A DNA stretch of 64,000 nt from Thermus scotoductus DSM 8553 (lineage in GTDB: Bacteria > Deinococcota > Deinococci > Deinococcales > Thermaceae), in the NCBI RefSeq assembly GCF_000381045.1, contig NZ_KB905731.1, positions 1 through 64,000 of the forward strand, given 5' to 3'. The position numbers and the translations under genes are program-made. Position 1 is the first letter of the stretch, and every line of letters starts with the position of its first letter. The notes beneath the pieces were generated by a model, which saw nothing but the letters and a program-made list of their open reading frames with translations, searched no databases and was not told where the DNA came from. Shown here in pieces: positions 9,346 to 19,045 of this stretch.

Positions 9346-9930
9346 ATGGTCATACCCTACGTCATAGAGCAGACCGCCCGCGGCGAGCGGGTCTACGACA
9401 TCTACTCACGGCTTCTCAAGGATCGCATCATCTTCCTGGGCACCCCCATAGACTCCCAGGTGGCCAACATCATCGTGGCCCAGCTACTTTTCCTGGATGC
9501 CCAGAATCCCAATCAGGAGATCCGCCTCTACATCAACTCCCCCGGGGGCGAGGTGGATGCCGGGCTTGCCATCTACGACACCATGCAGTTCGTCCGGGCC
9601 CCGGTTTCCACCATCGTCATCGGCATGGCGGCCAGCATGGCCGCGGTGATCCTGGCCGCCGGGGAGAAGGGCCGGCGCTACGCCCTGCCCCATTCCAAGG
9701 TGATGATCCACCAGCCCTGGGGCGGGGTCCGGGGCACGGCCAGCGACATCGCCATCCAGGCCCAGGAGATCCTGAAGGCCAAGAAGCTTTTGAACGAGAT
9801 CCTGGCCAAGCACACTGGCCAGCCCCTGGAGAAGGTGGAGAAGGATACCGATCGCGACTACTATCTCTCGGCCCAGGAGGCCATGGAGTACGGGCTTATT
9901 GACCAGGTGGTGACCCGTGAGGAAGCCTAG
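9346..9930 (+). CDS. clpP: ATP-dependent Clp protease proteolytic subunit
   Basis: ClpP forms the two-ring serine protease chamber that works with ClpX. The 194-residue protein has the nucleophile Ser97 in GMAASMA, the catalytic His in [10 protein letters not shown], and the Asp in DTDRDYYL. The start [15 protein letters not shown] is the family start; an in-frame ATG at 9292 lies inside the hairpin region and is rejected. TACAAT (9330-9335) lies 10 bases before the ATG. The 3' end overlaps clpX by 14 bases. Confidence 0.97.
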   Translation: MVIPYVIEQTARGERVYDIYSRLLKDRIIFLGTPIDSQVANIIVAQLLFLDAQNPNQEIRLYINSPGGEVDAGLAIYDTMQFVRAPVSTIVIGMAASMAAVILAAGEKGRRYALPHSKVMIHQPWGGVRGTASDIAIQAQEILKAKKLLNEILAKHTGQPLEKVEKDTDRDYYLSAQEAMEYGLIDQVVTREEA

Positions 9931-11119
9931 GCCCTTTTGCAGCTTTTGTGGCCTTCGCCCCCCAGAGACGGGGCGGCTTCTGGAAAGCCCCATCGCCGAG
10001 GTCTACATCTGCGAGGACTGCGTGGAGCGGGCCCAGGAGCTCTTGCGCCAGGAGAAGCGGGGGCCCAAGGGGCCAACACGCCTTCCCAAGCCCCAGGAGA
10101 TCAAGGCCCACCTGGACCAGTACGTGGTGGGGCAGGAGGCGGCCAAGAGGGCCTTGAGCGTGGCCGTCTACAACCACTACAAGCGCCTCCTCCATCCGGA
10201 GGCGGAGATCGGTAAGTCCAATATCCTCCTCATCGGCCCCACGGGTACGGGTAAGACCCTCCTGGCGGAAACCCTGGCCCGTTTCCTGGATGTGCCCTTT
10301 GCCATCGCCGACGCCACCACCCTGACCGAGGCGGGGTACGTGGGGGAGGACGTGGAAAACGTCATCCTCCGCCTTCTGCAGAACGCCGACTTTGATGTGG
10401 AGCGGGCGGAGATGGGCATCGTCTACATCGACGAGATCGACAAGATCGCCCGCAAGTCGGAAAACCCCTCCTTGACCCGGGACGTTTCCGGGGAAGGGGT
10501 GCAGCAGGCTCTGTTGAAGATCATCGAGGGTACCATCGCCAACGTGCCTCCTCAGGGAGGGCGCAAGCACCCGCACCAGGAGTTCATTCCCGTGAACACC
10601 AAGAACATCCTCTTCATCCTGGGCGGGGCCTTTGAGGGGCTGGAGAACATCGTCAAGGCCCGCACCGAGCGCACCACCATTGGCTTTACCCGTGGCAAGA
10701 CCAAGGAAGCCCACGAGGAGCCCTTAGAGGTCATCCCCGAGGACCTGGTTAAGTTCGGCATGATTCCAGAATTTGTGGGGCGGGCCCCCCTCATCGTCCA
10801 GCTTCATCCCCTTACGGAAGACGACCTGGTGCGCATCCTCACCGAGCCGAAGAACGCCTTGGTGAAGCAGTACCAGGAACTCATGCGCCTGGAGGGGATT
10901 GAGCTTCGCTTTACCCAGGCGGCCCTGAAGGAGATCGCCCGCCGGGCCCTGAAGCGGGGCACAGGGGCCCGGGGCCTCAGGGCCATCCTGGAGAAGACCA
11001 TGGTGGACCTCATGTTTGAGGCCCCGGGAAGCGGGGTCCGCGAGCTGGTGATCGACCTTCCCCACCTGGACCAGCCCCTGAAGGCCCTCGAGGAGGCCAA
11101 ACTCCGCCAGGCCTCCTAG
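9917..11119 (+). CDS. clpX: ATP-dependent Clp protease ATP-binding subunit ClpX
   Basis: ClpX unfolds tagged substrates and feeds them to ClpP. The 400-residue protein has the N-terminal zinc-binding domain (CSFCG and CEDC, residues 8-35), Walker A GPTGTGKT, Walker B VYIDEIDK, and the C-terminal small AAA+ domain. The GYVGEDVEN pore-loop region is present. The GTG start lies within the last codons of clpP, indicating translational coupling. It ends 4 bases from the convergent pncB. Confidence 0.97.
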   Translation: MRKPRPFCSFCGLRPPETGRLLESPIAEVYICEDCVERAQELLRQEKRGPKGPTRLPKPQEIKAHLDQYVVGQEAAKRALSVAVYNHYKRLLHPEAEIGKSNILLIGPTGTGKTLLAETLARFLDVPFAIADATTLTEAGYVGEDVENVILRLLQNADFDVERAEMGIVYIDEIDKIARKSENPSLTRDVSGEGVQQALLKIIEGTIANVPPQGGRKHPHQEFIPVNTKNILFILGGAFEGLENIVKARTERTTIGFTRGKTKEAHEEPLEVIPEDLVKFGMIPEFVGRAPLIVQLHPLTEDDLVRILTEPKNALVKQYQELMRLEGIELRFTQAALKEIARRALKRGTGARGLRAILEKTMVDLMFEAPGSGVRELVIDLPHLDQPLKALEEAKLRQAS

Positions 11120-11123
11120 GGAG

Positions 11124-12647
11124 CTACCCCTGGCCTAGGCGGGCCACCAGTTCCTCCTTCAGGGCGAAGAGCCTCTCGCTGAGGGAGACATGGTAGACGT
11201 GGGGGTTTACCAGGCGGCGCACCCCGGGGTCCAGGCGTTCCACGTCCTTCTTTCGCCTTTCCTGTAGGACCTCTATGGGAAGGGGAGGAAAGAGGCGCCC
11301 TCCCCGGAAGACCTCTTCTAAGAGAGGCTCCAGCGTGAACTCTCCTGGGTTTAACAGGCGCCGCTTGGTGGGGTCGGTGGGATGGCGGAGGACCAGGGGC
11401 CTGTCCTCCCGGATCTCCTCGTCAAAGGTGGCGAGAAGATCGGCGGTGGCCAGGCCCCTATGGTCGTAGACCCGGAAGACCTTTTTGTGCCCGGGGTTCA
11501 GCACCTTTTCCAGGGAATCCGAGATCTTGATGGCCGGGGCCCAGGTGCCGTTTTCCCGGATGGCCACCAGCTTGTACACCCCTCCCAGGGCAGGGTATCC
11601 CCAGGAGACCACCATCTTGGTCCCCATCCCGTAGACCAGGCGCTTTAAAAGCCGGTCGGGATCCACCCCGTAGCGGGGGGCTTCCTCCTGGATCTGGCTT
11701 TTGATCTGCCAGATGACCAGCTCGTCCAGGTCTCCTGAAAGCACGATGAGGGTCTCGGGGAAGCCCGCCTTGTCCAGCTCCTTGGCCACCTGTATGGCCA
11801 GGTAAGCGAGGTCCCCGGAGTCTATGCGCACCCCCACCGGTTTGTGCCCCTTGCGCCGCAACCGCTCAAAGACCCGGATGGCGTTGGGAAGACCCGAATC
11901 CAAGGTGTCCACGGTATCCAACAGGAGGATGGTGTCGTCGGGGAAAACCTCGGCGAAGGCCTGGAAGGCTTCCTCCTCGGAGTGGCCCAGGGCCAAGAAG
12001 GCCTGGACCATGCTGTGGGCATGGGTACCCGAGGAGGGAAGCCCAAGGAGGTGGGAAAGGCTCACGGCGCTGGACCGGTTGGCCCCCCCGATGAGGCTCG
12101 CTCGGGTGGCGGCCTCCCCTCCTTTGGCGGGGGCGCGGCGGAGGCCGAACTCCAGCACCACCGCTTCCCCGGCAGCTTCCCGCACCCGGCTCGCCTTGGT
12201 GGCGATGAGGGTTTCGTAGTTGATGCGGTTTAAGAGGGCGGTTTCCAGGAGCTGGGCCTGGAGAAGAGGGCCTTCTGCGCTGATAAGGGGCACCTGGGGA
12301 TGGGCCACGCGACCTTCCGGAAGAGCCCTGAGGGTAAGGCCCGAAAAGCCCTCCATCTCCTTGAGGTAGCGGAGATAATCCTCGCCGAAAAGGGGTTTCC
12401 CGCTACGACTCTTCAGGGTGCGCAACGCCTCGAGCTCCGGTTCCCCAAAGCGCGCTTCCTCCAGCCAGCTTAGGAGGGGATCCAGCCCCGCGAAAACGGT
12501 GTAGCCTGCCTGGTGGGCCCCGTAGTCGGGGTTTTTGCGATAGAAGGCTTCAAAGAGGGCTTCCCTTTCGTGAAGGCCAAGCCGGAAGTAGACCTGGCCC
12601 ATGGTGAGCTGGTAGAGGTCGGTGTAGAGGATGCCGAAGGGGTCCAT
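11124..12647 (-). CDS. pncB: nicotinate phosphoribosyltransferase
   Basis: PncB salvages nicotinate to nicotinate mononucleotide for NAD synthesis. The 507-residue protein starts with the typical [14 protein letters not shown] segment and contains [16 protein letters not shown] with the catalytic histidine that is phosphorylated, and [11 protein letters not shown] for phosphoribose binding. The C-terminal extension gives the length of the long (class 1) bacterial form. It is convergent with clpX and divergent from metH; the two start regions share 42 bases. Confidence 0.93.
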   Translation of the reverse strand: MDPFGILYTDLYQLTMGQVYFRLGLHEREALFEAFYRKNPDYGAHQAGYTVFAGLDPLLSWLEEARFGEPELEALRTLKSRSGKPLFGEDYLRYLKEMEGFSGLTLRALPEGRVAHPQVPLISAEGPLLQAQLLETALLNRINYETLIATKASRVREAAGEAVVLEFGLRRAPAKGGEAATRASLIGGANRSSAVSLSHLLGLPSSGTHAHSMVQAFLALGHSEEEAFQAFAEVFPDDTILLLDTVDTLDSGLPNAIRVFERLRRKGHKPVGVRIDSGDLAYLAIQVAKELDKAGFPETLIVLSGDLDELVIWQIKSQIQEEAPRYGVDPDRLLKRLVYGMGTKMVVSWGYPALGGVYKLVAIRENGTWAPAIKISDSLEKVLNPGHKKVFRVYDHRGLATADLLATFDEEIREDRPLVLRHPTDPTKRRLLNPGEFTLEPLLEEVFRGGRLFPPLPIEVLQERRKKDVERLDPGVRRLVNPHVYHVSLSERLFALKEELVARLGQG

Positions 12648-12653
12648 GGGCCT

Positions 12654-12681
12654 AGCATAGCCCGCCTTTTTTCGCTACACT
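12654..12681. promoter_or_regulatory. divergent pncB/metH promoter region
   Basis: On the plus strand TACACT (12676-12681) lies 8 bases before the metH ATG. On the minus strand TATGCT (12659-12654) lies 6 bases before the pncB ATG. Neither has a clear -35 box. Both transcripts would be leaderless or nearly so, and the two polymerase sites overlap. Confidence 0.5.
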
Positions 12682-12689
12682 AGCGGGAT

Positions 12690-15600
12690 ATGGTGGAGGT
12701 CCACACCTGTAGCCCTGGTTGCCGCCACCACCTCGGAGGGGCGGGCTTTGGGGATGCCCCCTTAGTGCGGCTGGGTTACAACAAGGAGGCCCGGGCGGAG
12801 AAGTTCCCTTACCTCAAGGCCCTCTTGCAGAGACCCCTGGTTTTTGACGGGGCCATGGGCACCGAGCTACAAAAGCGGGAGCTTACCCCCGAGGACTACG
12901 GCGGGGAAGCCTACTTTGGCTGCCCGGAGGTCCTGAACCGCACCCGGCCTGACGTGATCCAGGAGATCCACCGGGCGTACCTCGAGGCCGGGGCCGAGGT
13001 GATTGAGACCAACACCTTTGGCGCCTTGCGCCACGTGCTGGCGGAGTATGGCCTCGAGGAGGAGGCGGAGGAGCTTGCCTACCTGGGGGCCCGGATTGCC
13101 AAGGAGGTGGCCGAGCCTTATGGGGCCTTCGTGGCGGGGGCCTTGGGGCCGGGCACCAAGCTCATCTCCCTGGGGCAGATCTCCTGGGATGAGCTTTTTA
13201 CCGCCTATCAGGAAGCGGTGCGGGGGCTTCTTAGGGGCGGGGTGGACCTGATCCTTCTGGAAACCGCCCAGGATATCCTCCAGGTGCGCTGTGCGGTCCT
13301 GGCGGCCCGGGAGGCCATGGCCGAGGTGGGTAGGGAAGTACCCTTGCAGGTCCAGGTGACCATGGAGGCCACGGGCACCATGCTGGTGGGCACCGACGAG
13401 CAAGCGGCCCTGGCGGCGTTGGAGAGCCTGCCCATCGATGTGGTGGGCATGAACTGCGCCACGGGCCCCGACCTCATGGACGCCAAGATCCGCTACTTCG
13501 CCGAGAACGCCACCCGCTTCGTGAGCTGCCTGCCCAACGCCGGCCTGCCCCGGAACGAGGGGGGCAAGGTGGTCTACGACCTGACCCCGGAGGAGCTGGC
13601 CAGGTGGCACCTCAAGTTCGTCACCGAGTACGGGGTGAACGCCGTGGGCGGGTGTTGCGGCACGGGGCCGGAGCACATCCGCAAGGTGGCGGAGGTGGTG
13701 AAGGGAAAACCTGCTCCCAAGCGAAAGGAAACCTTCCCCCCCCAGGTGGCCTCCCTCTATCAGGCGGTTCCCCTGCGCCAGGAGGCAAGCGTTTTCCTGG
13801 TGGGAGAGCGCTTGAACGCCACGGGGAGCAAACGGTTTCGGGAGATGCTCTTTGCCCGGGACCTCGAGGGCATCCTGGCCCTGGCCCGGGAGCAAGTGGA
13901 GGAGGGTGCCCACGCCCTGGACCTTTCCGTGGCCTGGACGGGAAGGGATGAGCTTCAGGACCTCGCCTGGCTCCTTCCCCACTTGGCCACCGCGGTCACC
14001 GTGCCCTTCATGGTGGACTCCACCTCCCCTTTGGCCATGGAGTTTGCCCTTAAACACCTTCCGGGCCGGGTCCTTTTGAACTCCGCTAACCTCGAGGACG
14101 GCCTGGAGAAGTTTGACCGGGTGGCCTCCCTGGCCAAGGCCCACGGGGCGGCCTTGGTGGTCCTCACCATCGACGAAAAGGGCATGGCCAAGACCCAGAA
14201 GGAGAAGGTGCAGGTGGCCTTGCGCATGTACGAGCGCCTCACCGAGCACCACGGCTTCCGCCCGGAGGACCTCCTCTTTGACCTCCTCACCTTCCCTATC
14301 ACCCAAGGGGACGAGGAAAGCCGCCCTTTGGCCAAGGAAACCCTTTTGGCCATGGAGGAGCTTAGGGAGAGGCTTCCGGGGGTGGGGTTTATCCTGGGGG
14401 TGTCCAACGTTTCCTTTGGGCTGAAGCCCAGGGCCAGGCGGATTTTAAACTCGGTCTTTCTGGATGAGGCCCGTAACAAGGGCCTGACCGCCGCCATCGT
14501 GGATGCGGGCAAGATCCTTCCCATCAGCCAGATCCCCGAGGAGGCCTACGCCCTGGCCCTGGACCTGATCTATGACCGGAGGCGGGAGGGATTTGATCCC
14601 CTCTTGGCCTTCATGGGCTACTTTGAAACCCACCGGGAGGACCCGGCCCTCAAGGAGGATGCCTTCCAGGCCCTGCCCGTTCTGGAGAGGCTGAAGCGCC
14701 GGGTGGTGGAGGGCAGGAAGGCGGGCCTCGAGGCGGACCTGGACGAGGCCTTGAGCCTCGGCCACAAGCCCCTGGACCTCATCAACGGCCCCCTCCTTTC
14801 GGGCATGAAGGAGGTGGGGGAGCTTTTCGGGGCAGGAAAGATGCAGCTTCCCTTTGTGCTCCAGGCCGCCGAGGTGATGAAGCGGGCGGTGGCCCACCTC
14901 GAGCCCCACATGGAACGGCGGGGCGAAGGCCGAGGGAAGATGGTGCTGGCCACGGTGAAGGGGGATGTGCACGACATCGGCAAGAACCTGGTGGATATCA
15001 TCCTCACCAACAACGGCTACCAGGTGGTCAACCTGGGCATCAAGGTGCCCATCGAGGAGATGCTCAAGGCGGTGGAGGCGCACAGGCCCCACGCCTTAGG
15101 CATGTCGGGCCTCCTGGTGAAGAGCACCGTGGTCATGAAGGAAAACCTGGAGTACATGCGGGATAGGGGGTATACCCTGCCGGTGATCCTGGGGGGGGCG
15201 GCCCTGACCCGCTCCTATGTGGAGGAGCTTAAGGCCATCTACCCCAACGTCTACTACGCGGAGGATGCCTTCGAGGGCCTTAGGCTCATGGAAGCCCTCA
15301 CCAGCGGGGAGGCCACCTTGGTAAGGAAGGAGGCCCAAAAGCCCAGGGTGGAGGCTCCCAAGGCGGTACCCAAGGCGAATCCTGTGGGGGAGGCTCCTTC
15401 CGTTCCCCGCCCTCCCTTCTTCGGGGTGCGGGTGGAGGAGAACCTGGACCTGGCCACCATCGCCCACTACGTGAACAAGCTCGCCCTCTACCGCGGCCAG
15501 TGGGGGTACAGCCGCAAAGGGCTTTCCCGGGAGGCGTGGCAGGCTTTGGTGGAGCGGGAGGCGGAGCCGGTCTTCCGGAGGCTGCTTAGGGAGGCCATGG

Positions 15601-16238
15601 AGGAGGGGTGGCTCAGGCCCAAGGTCCTCTACGGCTTCTTTCCCGTGGCCCGGGAGGGGGAGGAGCTTTTGGTGTTCTCCCCCGAGACCGGGGAGGTTTT
15701 GGAACGCTTTGCCTTCCCCCGGCAGAAGGGCGGGGGCCTCAGCCTGGTGGACTACTTCCGTCCCCGCTTCGCTCCTCCTTTTGGGGATGAAGAAAGGTGG
15801 CTTCCCGCCTATGAAGCGGGGGCCAGGGATGTCCTGGGGGTGCAGCTCGTAACCATGGGGGAGGAGCCTTCCAGGAAGGCCAAGGCGCTTTTTGAGGCTG
15901 GGGCTTACCAGGACTACCTTTTCGTGCATGGCTTCAGCGTGGAGATGACCGAGGCCCTGGCGGAGTACTGGCATAAAAGGATGCGCCAGATGTGGGGTAT
16001 CGCCGGGAAGGATGCCACTGAGATCCGCAAGCTCTTCCAGCAGGGCTACCAGGGAGCCCGCTACTCCTTTGGTTATCCCGCCTGCCCAGACCTGGCGGAC
16101 CAGGCCAAGCTGGACCGGCTCATGGACTTCGGCAGGGTTGGGGTGCGCCTCACGGAGAACTTCCAGCTGGATCCCGAGCACGCCACCAGCGCCATCGTGG
16201 TCCACCACCCGGAGGCGCGGTATTTCAACGTGGATTAA
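12690..16238 (+). CDS. metH: cobalamin-dependent methionine synthase
   Basis: MetH methylates homocysteine using methyltetrahydrofolate via cobalamin. All four modules are present in 1182 residues. The homocysteine domain has zinc ligands in GMNCATGPD and GGCCGTG. The pterin domain begins at VFLVGERLNATGSK. The cobalamin cap and Rossmann domain has the base-off motif DVHDIGKN (near residue 760). The reactivation domain has the AdoMet motif RYSFGYPACPD (near 1125). The first about 43 residues, with HTCSPGCRHH, precede the usual family start. No other start codon with a ribosome site is evident, and the TACACT box supports ATG 12690. It is probably full length and active. Confidence 0.95.
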   Translation: MVEVHTCSPGCRHHLGGAGFGDAPLVRLGYNKEARAEKFPYLKALLQRPLVFDGAMGTELQKRELTPEDYGGEAYFGCPEVLNRTRPDVIQEIHRAYLEAGAEVIETNTFGALRHVLAEYGLEEEAEELAYLGARIAKEVAEPYGAFVAGALGPGTKLISLGQISWDELFTAYQEAVRGLLRGGVDLILLETAQDILQVRCAVLAAREAMAEVGREVPLQVQVTMEATGTMLVGTDEQAALAALESLPIDVVGMNCATGPDLMDAKIRYFAENATRFVSCLPNAGLPRNEGGKVVYDLTPEELARWHLKFVTEYGVNAVGGCCGTGPEHIRKVAEVVKGKPAPKRKETFPPQVASLYQAVPLRQEASVFLVGERLNATGSKRFREMLFARDLEGILALAREQVEEGAHALDLSVAWTGRDELQDLAWLLPHLATAVTVPFMVDSTSPLAMEFALKHLPGRVLLNSANLEDGLEKFDRVASLAKAHGAALVVLTIDEKGMAKTQKEKVQVALRMYERLTEHHGFRPEDLLFDLLTFPITQGDEESRPLAKETLLAMEELRERLPGVGFILGVSNVSFGLKPRARRILNSVFLDEARNKGLTAAIVDAGKILPISQIPEEAYALALDLIYDRRREGFDPLLAFMGYFETHREDPALKEDAFQALPVLERLKRRVVEGRKAGLEADLDEALSLGHKPLDLINGPLLSGMKEVGELFGAGKMQLPFVLQAAEVMKRAVAHLEPHMERRGEGRGKMVLATVKGDVHDIGKNLVDIILTNNGYQVVNLGIKVPIEEMLKAVEAHRPHALGMSGLLVKSTVVMKENLEYMRDRGYTLPVILGGAALTRSYVEELKAIYPNVYYAEDAFEGLRLMEALTSGEATLVRKEAQKPRVEAPKAVPKANPVGEAPSVPRPPFFGVRVEENLDLATIAHYVNKLALYRGQWGYSRKGLSREAWQALVEREAEPVFRRLLREAMEEGWLRPKVLYGFFPVAREGEELLVFSPETGEVLERFAFPRQKGGGLSLVDYFRPRFAPPFGDEERWLPAYEAGARDVLGVQLVTMGEEPSRKAKALFEAGAYQDYLFVHGFSVEMTEALAEYWHKRMRQMWGIAGKDATEIRKLFQQGYQGARYSFGYPACPDLADQAKLDRLMDFGRVGVRLTENFQLDPEHATSAIVVHHPEARYFNVD

Positions 16239-16241
16239 AGG

Positions 16242-16272
16242 GGAGCCTGCTCCCGGCCTTGAGGTAAGCCTC
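16242..16272 (+). terminator. hairpins after metH
   Basis: GGGAGC/GCTCCC (16241-16254) and TGAGG/CCTCA (16260-16272) form two short adjacent hairpins directly after the metH stop. There is no T-run, so this is a weak terminator call. Confidence 0.3.
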
Positions 16273-16323
16273 ACTGGGGAAGCGGAATCTGGCCATCCCC
16301 CCAAGCCTGGTATACTTGGCCCC

Positions 16324-18174
16324 GTGCTGGGCCTTTACCACGCCGCCAGGTGCCTGGGCCTACGGCCAGCCCTGCTGGAGTCCCTGGGGATAAGGGCGCC
16401 CTTTTCCCGGCTTTCCCTTTTGGGCTTAAAGCCAGCGCACCGCCTCGAGGTGTGGGAGGGCTGGCTTTACCTGAATGGGAGGCGGGTGGGAGAGGCCCTG
16501 GACATCTTCGCCTACCTGGAGAAAGGCCTGGGGAAAGGGTATTTCCCGGCCTGGATGGGGTTTTTTGCCTACGAGTTTGCCCGCCACTTGGGCCTCGCCA
16601 CCCATGGGCCCTTGCCGGGCCTGCCCGAGGCGGCCTTCTTTTACTATCCCGAGGGATTTGCCCTTTTGCAGGGGCGGCTTGTGGAAAGGCCTTCATTGCC
16701 CCTTGGGCCTTTACCTTACACCTCTCCACCTTTGCCCCCGCATCCTTTGGTTTCCGATTTCCCCCGGGAGGCTTTCCTGCAGGGAGTCCAGGCGGTTCAG
16801 GAGAGGATCCGGGCCGGGGTGGTCTACCAGGTGAACCTTTCCCACCGCTTCCGCCTGCTGGGGGCCGTGGACCCCCTTCTCCTTTACGCGCGCTTGCGGC
16901 TTTTGAACCCTTCTCCCTTCATGGGCCTTTTGGAAGGAGAGGGTTGGGCGGTGGTCTCGGGAAGCCCGGAGAGGCTTTTCCAGAAGGTGGGTGGCCGCAT
17001 CCGGGCCCGTCCCATCGCCGGCACCCGGCCAAGGGGGAGGAGAGAGGAGGAGGACCTGGCCCTGGAAAGGGAACTCCTTTCTTCCCCCAAGGAACGGGCG
17101 GAGCACGCCATGCTGGTGGACCTCCTGCGCAACGACCTGGCCCGGGTGGCCTTGCCGGGGACGGTGAGGGTGCGGGAGCTATTTACGGTGGAACGCTACG
17201 CCCATGTGATGCACCTGGTCTCCGAGGTGGAGGGGTATACCCGGGCCTCCTTGGGCCAGGTTTTCGCCAGCCTATTCCCGGGAGGCACCATCACCGGGGC
17301 TCCCAAGTCCACGGTGATGGAGGCCATCCGCGAGCTGGAGCCCGTACCCCGGGGGGCCTACACGGGAAGCCTGGGGTACGTGTCGGGCCGGGGAGCGGAC
17401 TTCAACATCCTCATCCGCTCCTTCCAGCAGGTGGGGGAGGAGGTGCTTTTTTCCGCGGGGGCGGGCATCGTGATCGGTTCAGAGCCGGAAGCGGAATACC
17501 GGGAAACGCTTCACAAGGCAGAGAGTCTTCTTTTGGCTTTGGACCGGGGCATGCCTGGAGCTAAGCCCGAAACGCCAAGGGTTTCGGCTTCATGGGCCCC
17601 GCCACCCCCTCCCCGGAGGGTACGGGCCAGGGTCCTCTTCCTGGAAAACCGCGATTCCTTTAGCTACAACCTCGTGGACTACCTGCGGGCCCTGGGGGCG
17701 GAGGTGGTCGTGGTGGACCAGGAGGAGCCTCCGAACCTCCGGGGATTCAGCCACCTGGTGGTGGGGCCAGGACCCAAGGACCCCTTTACGGCGGGTAGGG
17801 TCCTGGAGTGGACCCATAGGGCCTTGGCGGAAGGGATGCCTTTTTTGGGGGTTTGCCTGGGCCACCAGGCCCTGGGGGTGGCCCTGAGGGCTGAACTCTA
17901 CCGGGAAGCCCCCGTGCACGGGGAGGCCCATGCCATCCACCACCGGGGAGAAGGCCTCTTTCAGGGCCTGCCCAACCCCCTTCCCTTTGCCCGCTACCAC
18001 TCCTTGGCCATAAGGAACCTTCCCAGAGGGGTGCGCCTCCTGGCCTGGACTGGGGATGGGGTGCCCATGGCCATCTGGGATGGCAGGCGGGCCTACGGCG
18101 TGCAGTTCCACCCGGAGAGTATCCTGTCCCCGTGGGGGATGGAGCTCTTGGCCCGGTTTCTCAAGGAGGCCTGA
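16324..18174 (+). CDS. pabBA: fused aminodeoxychorismate synthase (PabB-PabA)
   Basis: This 616-residue fusion starts at a leaderless GTG, 7 bases after TATACT (16311-16316). Residues 1 to about 415 are a chorismate-binding enzyme (TGAPKSTVMEAI, GAGIVIGSEPE). Residues about 435-616 are a class I glutamine amidotransferase with nucleophile Cys in GVCLGHQA and the His-Glu pair in QFHPES. It is followed by an overlapping pabC-like gene, so synthesis of p-aminobenzoate for folate is the likely job. The active-site loop reads PIAGT (Ala232), as in anthranilate synthase, not PIKGT of E. coli PabB, so an anthranilate synthase role cannot be fully excluded. Confidence 0.85.
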   Translation: MLGLYHAARCLGLRPALLESLGIRAPFSRLSLLGLKPAHRLEVWEGWLYLNGRRVGEALDIFAYLEKGLGKGYFPAWMGFFAYEFARHLGLATHGPLPGLPEAAFFYYPEGFALLQGRLVERPSLPLGPLPYTSPPLPPHPLVSDFPREAFLQGVQAVQERIRAGVVYQVNLSHRFRLLGAVDPLLLYARLRLLNPSPFMGLLEGEGWAVVSGSPERLFQKVGGRIRARPIAGTRPRGRREEEDLALERELLSSPKERAEHAMLVDLLRNDLARVALPGTVRVRELFTVERYAHVMHLVSEVEGYTRASLGQVFASLFPGGTITGAPKSTVMEAIRELEPVPRGAYTGSLGYVSGRGADFNILIRSFQQVGEEVLFSAGAGIVIGSEPEAEYRETLHKAESLLLALDRGMPGAKPETPRVSASWAPPPPPRRVRARVLFLENRDSFSYNLVDYLRALGAEVVVVDQEEPPNLRGFSHLVVGPGPKDPFTAGRVLEWTHRALAEGMPFLGVCLGHQALGVALRAELYREAPVHGEAHAIHHRGEGLFQGLPNPLPFARYHSLAIRNLPRGVRLLAWTGDGVPMAIWDGRRAYGVQFHPESILSPWGMELLARFLKEA

Positions 18175-18989
18175 GGCGGGTTCTCCTGAAAGGGGAGCCT
18201 TTCAGCGAGCCCCTTCCGGAGGGGTTTTTATACCATGGCCTTAGCGTTTTCACCACCTTGAGGGTGGAAAGGGGCCGACCCCTTTGGCTGGAGGAGCATC
18301 TTTTTCGCCTGCGCAGGCATGCTTTGGCCTTGGGGCTTCCCTACCCAGGGGATGGAGTGTTTTTGAAGGACCTCGAGGCCCTGGCCAAGGAGTTCGCCCA
18401 CCTTCCCTGTTTCCGCCTCCGCTTCACCGTGGGGGAGGGGGTGTGGCTTTCCGAGGCTCGTCCGTATACCCCGCCCCCCTTGGCGGCCTATGAGGAGGGG
18501 GTGAAGGTGGCCCTCACCCCTTACCGGGTCCACCCCGACCTGGCCCGCTTCAAGACCGGAAACTACCTGCCCTACCGCCTGGCCCTGAAGGAGGCGGAGG
18601 GACAAGGGGCCTTTGAGGGGCTTTTGCAGGATGGCGAGGGCTACGTGGTGGACGGAAGCCGCACCAGCCCGCTCCTTTACCGGGATGGGGCGCTCCTTCT
18701 CTTGGAGGGGGGCCTCGAGGGCATCACCCGCAGGAAGGTGGCCGAGGCCGCCCGGGAGCTGGGGCTTAGGGTGGAGCGGGCCCGCTTGTACCCCTGGGAG
18801 CTCCCCTTGGCGGAGCCTCCTCCCCTTCCTCCCCATCTTTCCCTGCGCCGCCGGGGAGGGGAGGAGGAAGGGGTAAGGGGCAGTTTGCTCCTGGCGGGAA
18901 GCGGGGTGGGGCTTTTGCCGGTGGGGTCCTTGCCCAAAGAGTTGCTTCCCCTGATGGAGCGCTTCCTCCCCGCCTGCTATACTGAATAG
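18132..18989 (+). CDS. pabC: aminodeoxychorismate lyase-like PLP enzyme (fold type IV)
   Basis: PabC eliminates pyruvate from aminodeoxychorismate to give p-aminobenzoate. The protein has the fold IV features: the PLP lysine in FKTGNYLPYRLAL, the VVDGSRTSPLLY strand (the usual Glu is Asp here), and the phosphate-binding EGITRRK. The GTG start at 18132 overlaps pabBA by 43 bases. Homologs usually begin near LLKGEPFS (about codon 18), but no standard start codon is found there, so the start is uncertain; AAGGAGG at 18163 suggests initiation near the end of pabBA. A branched-chain aminotransferase-like role is the alternative. Confidence 0.8.
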   Translation: MGDGALGPVSQGGLRRVLLKGEPFSEPLPEGFLYHGLSVFTTLRVERGRPLWLEEHLFRLRRHALALGLPYPGDGVFLKDLEALAKEFAHLPCFRLRFTVGEGVWLSEARPYTPPPLAAYEEGVKVALTPYRVHPDLARFKTGNYLPYRLALKEAEGQGAFEGLLQDGEGYVVDGSRTSPLLYRDGALLLLEGGLEGITRRKVAEAARELGLRVERARLYPWELPLAEPPPLPPHLSLRRRGGEEEGVRGSLLLAGSGVGLLPVGSLPKELLPLMERFLPACYTE

Positions 18990-19030
18990 CGGTACCTCCA
19001 GCCCATGGCCATGGGCTGGTGCCCCTTTTT
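18978..19030 (+). promoter_or_regulatory. greA promoter and palindromic leader
   Basis: An extended -10 (TGC then TATACT at 18978-18983) should start transcription near 18990. The leader carries a perfect 22-bp palindrome (18998-19019, centre GG|CC) followed after six bases by TTTTT (19026-19030). The hairpin could terminate or attenuate transcription before greA, or end the pab transcript. Confidence 0.5.
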
Positions 19031-19045
19031 ACGCGGAGGGATGGG

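Noticed and set aside
12647-12820. Cobalamin riboswitch before metH
   Set aside because: The gap is only 42 bases and no B12-box is seen in it or in the first codons.
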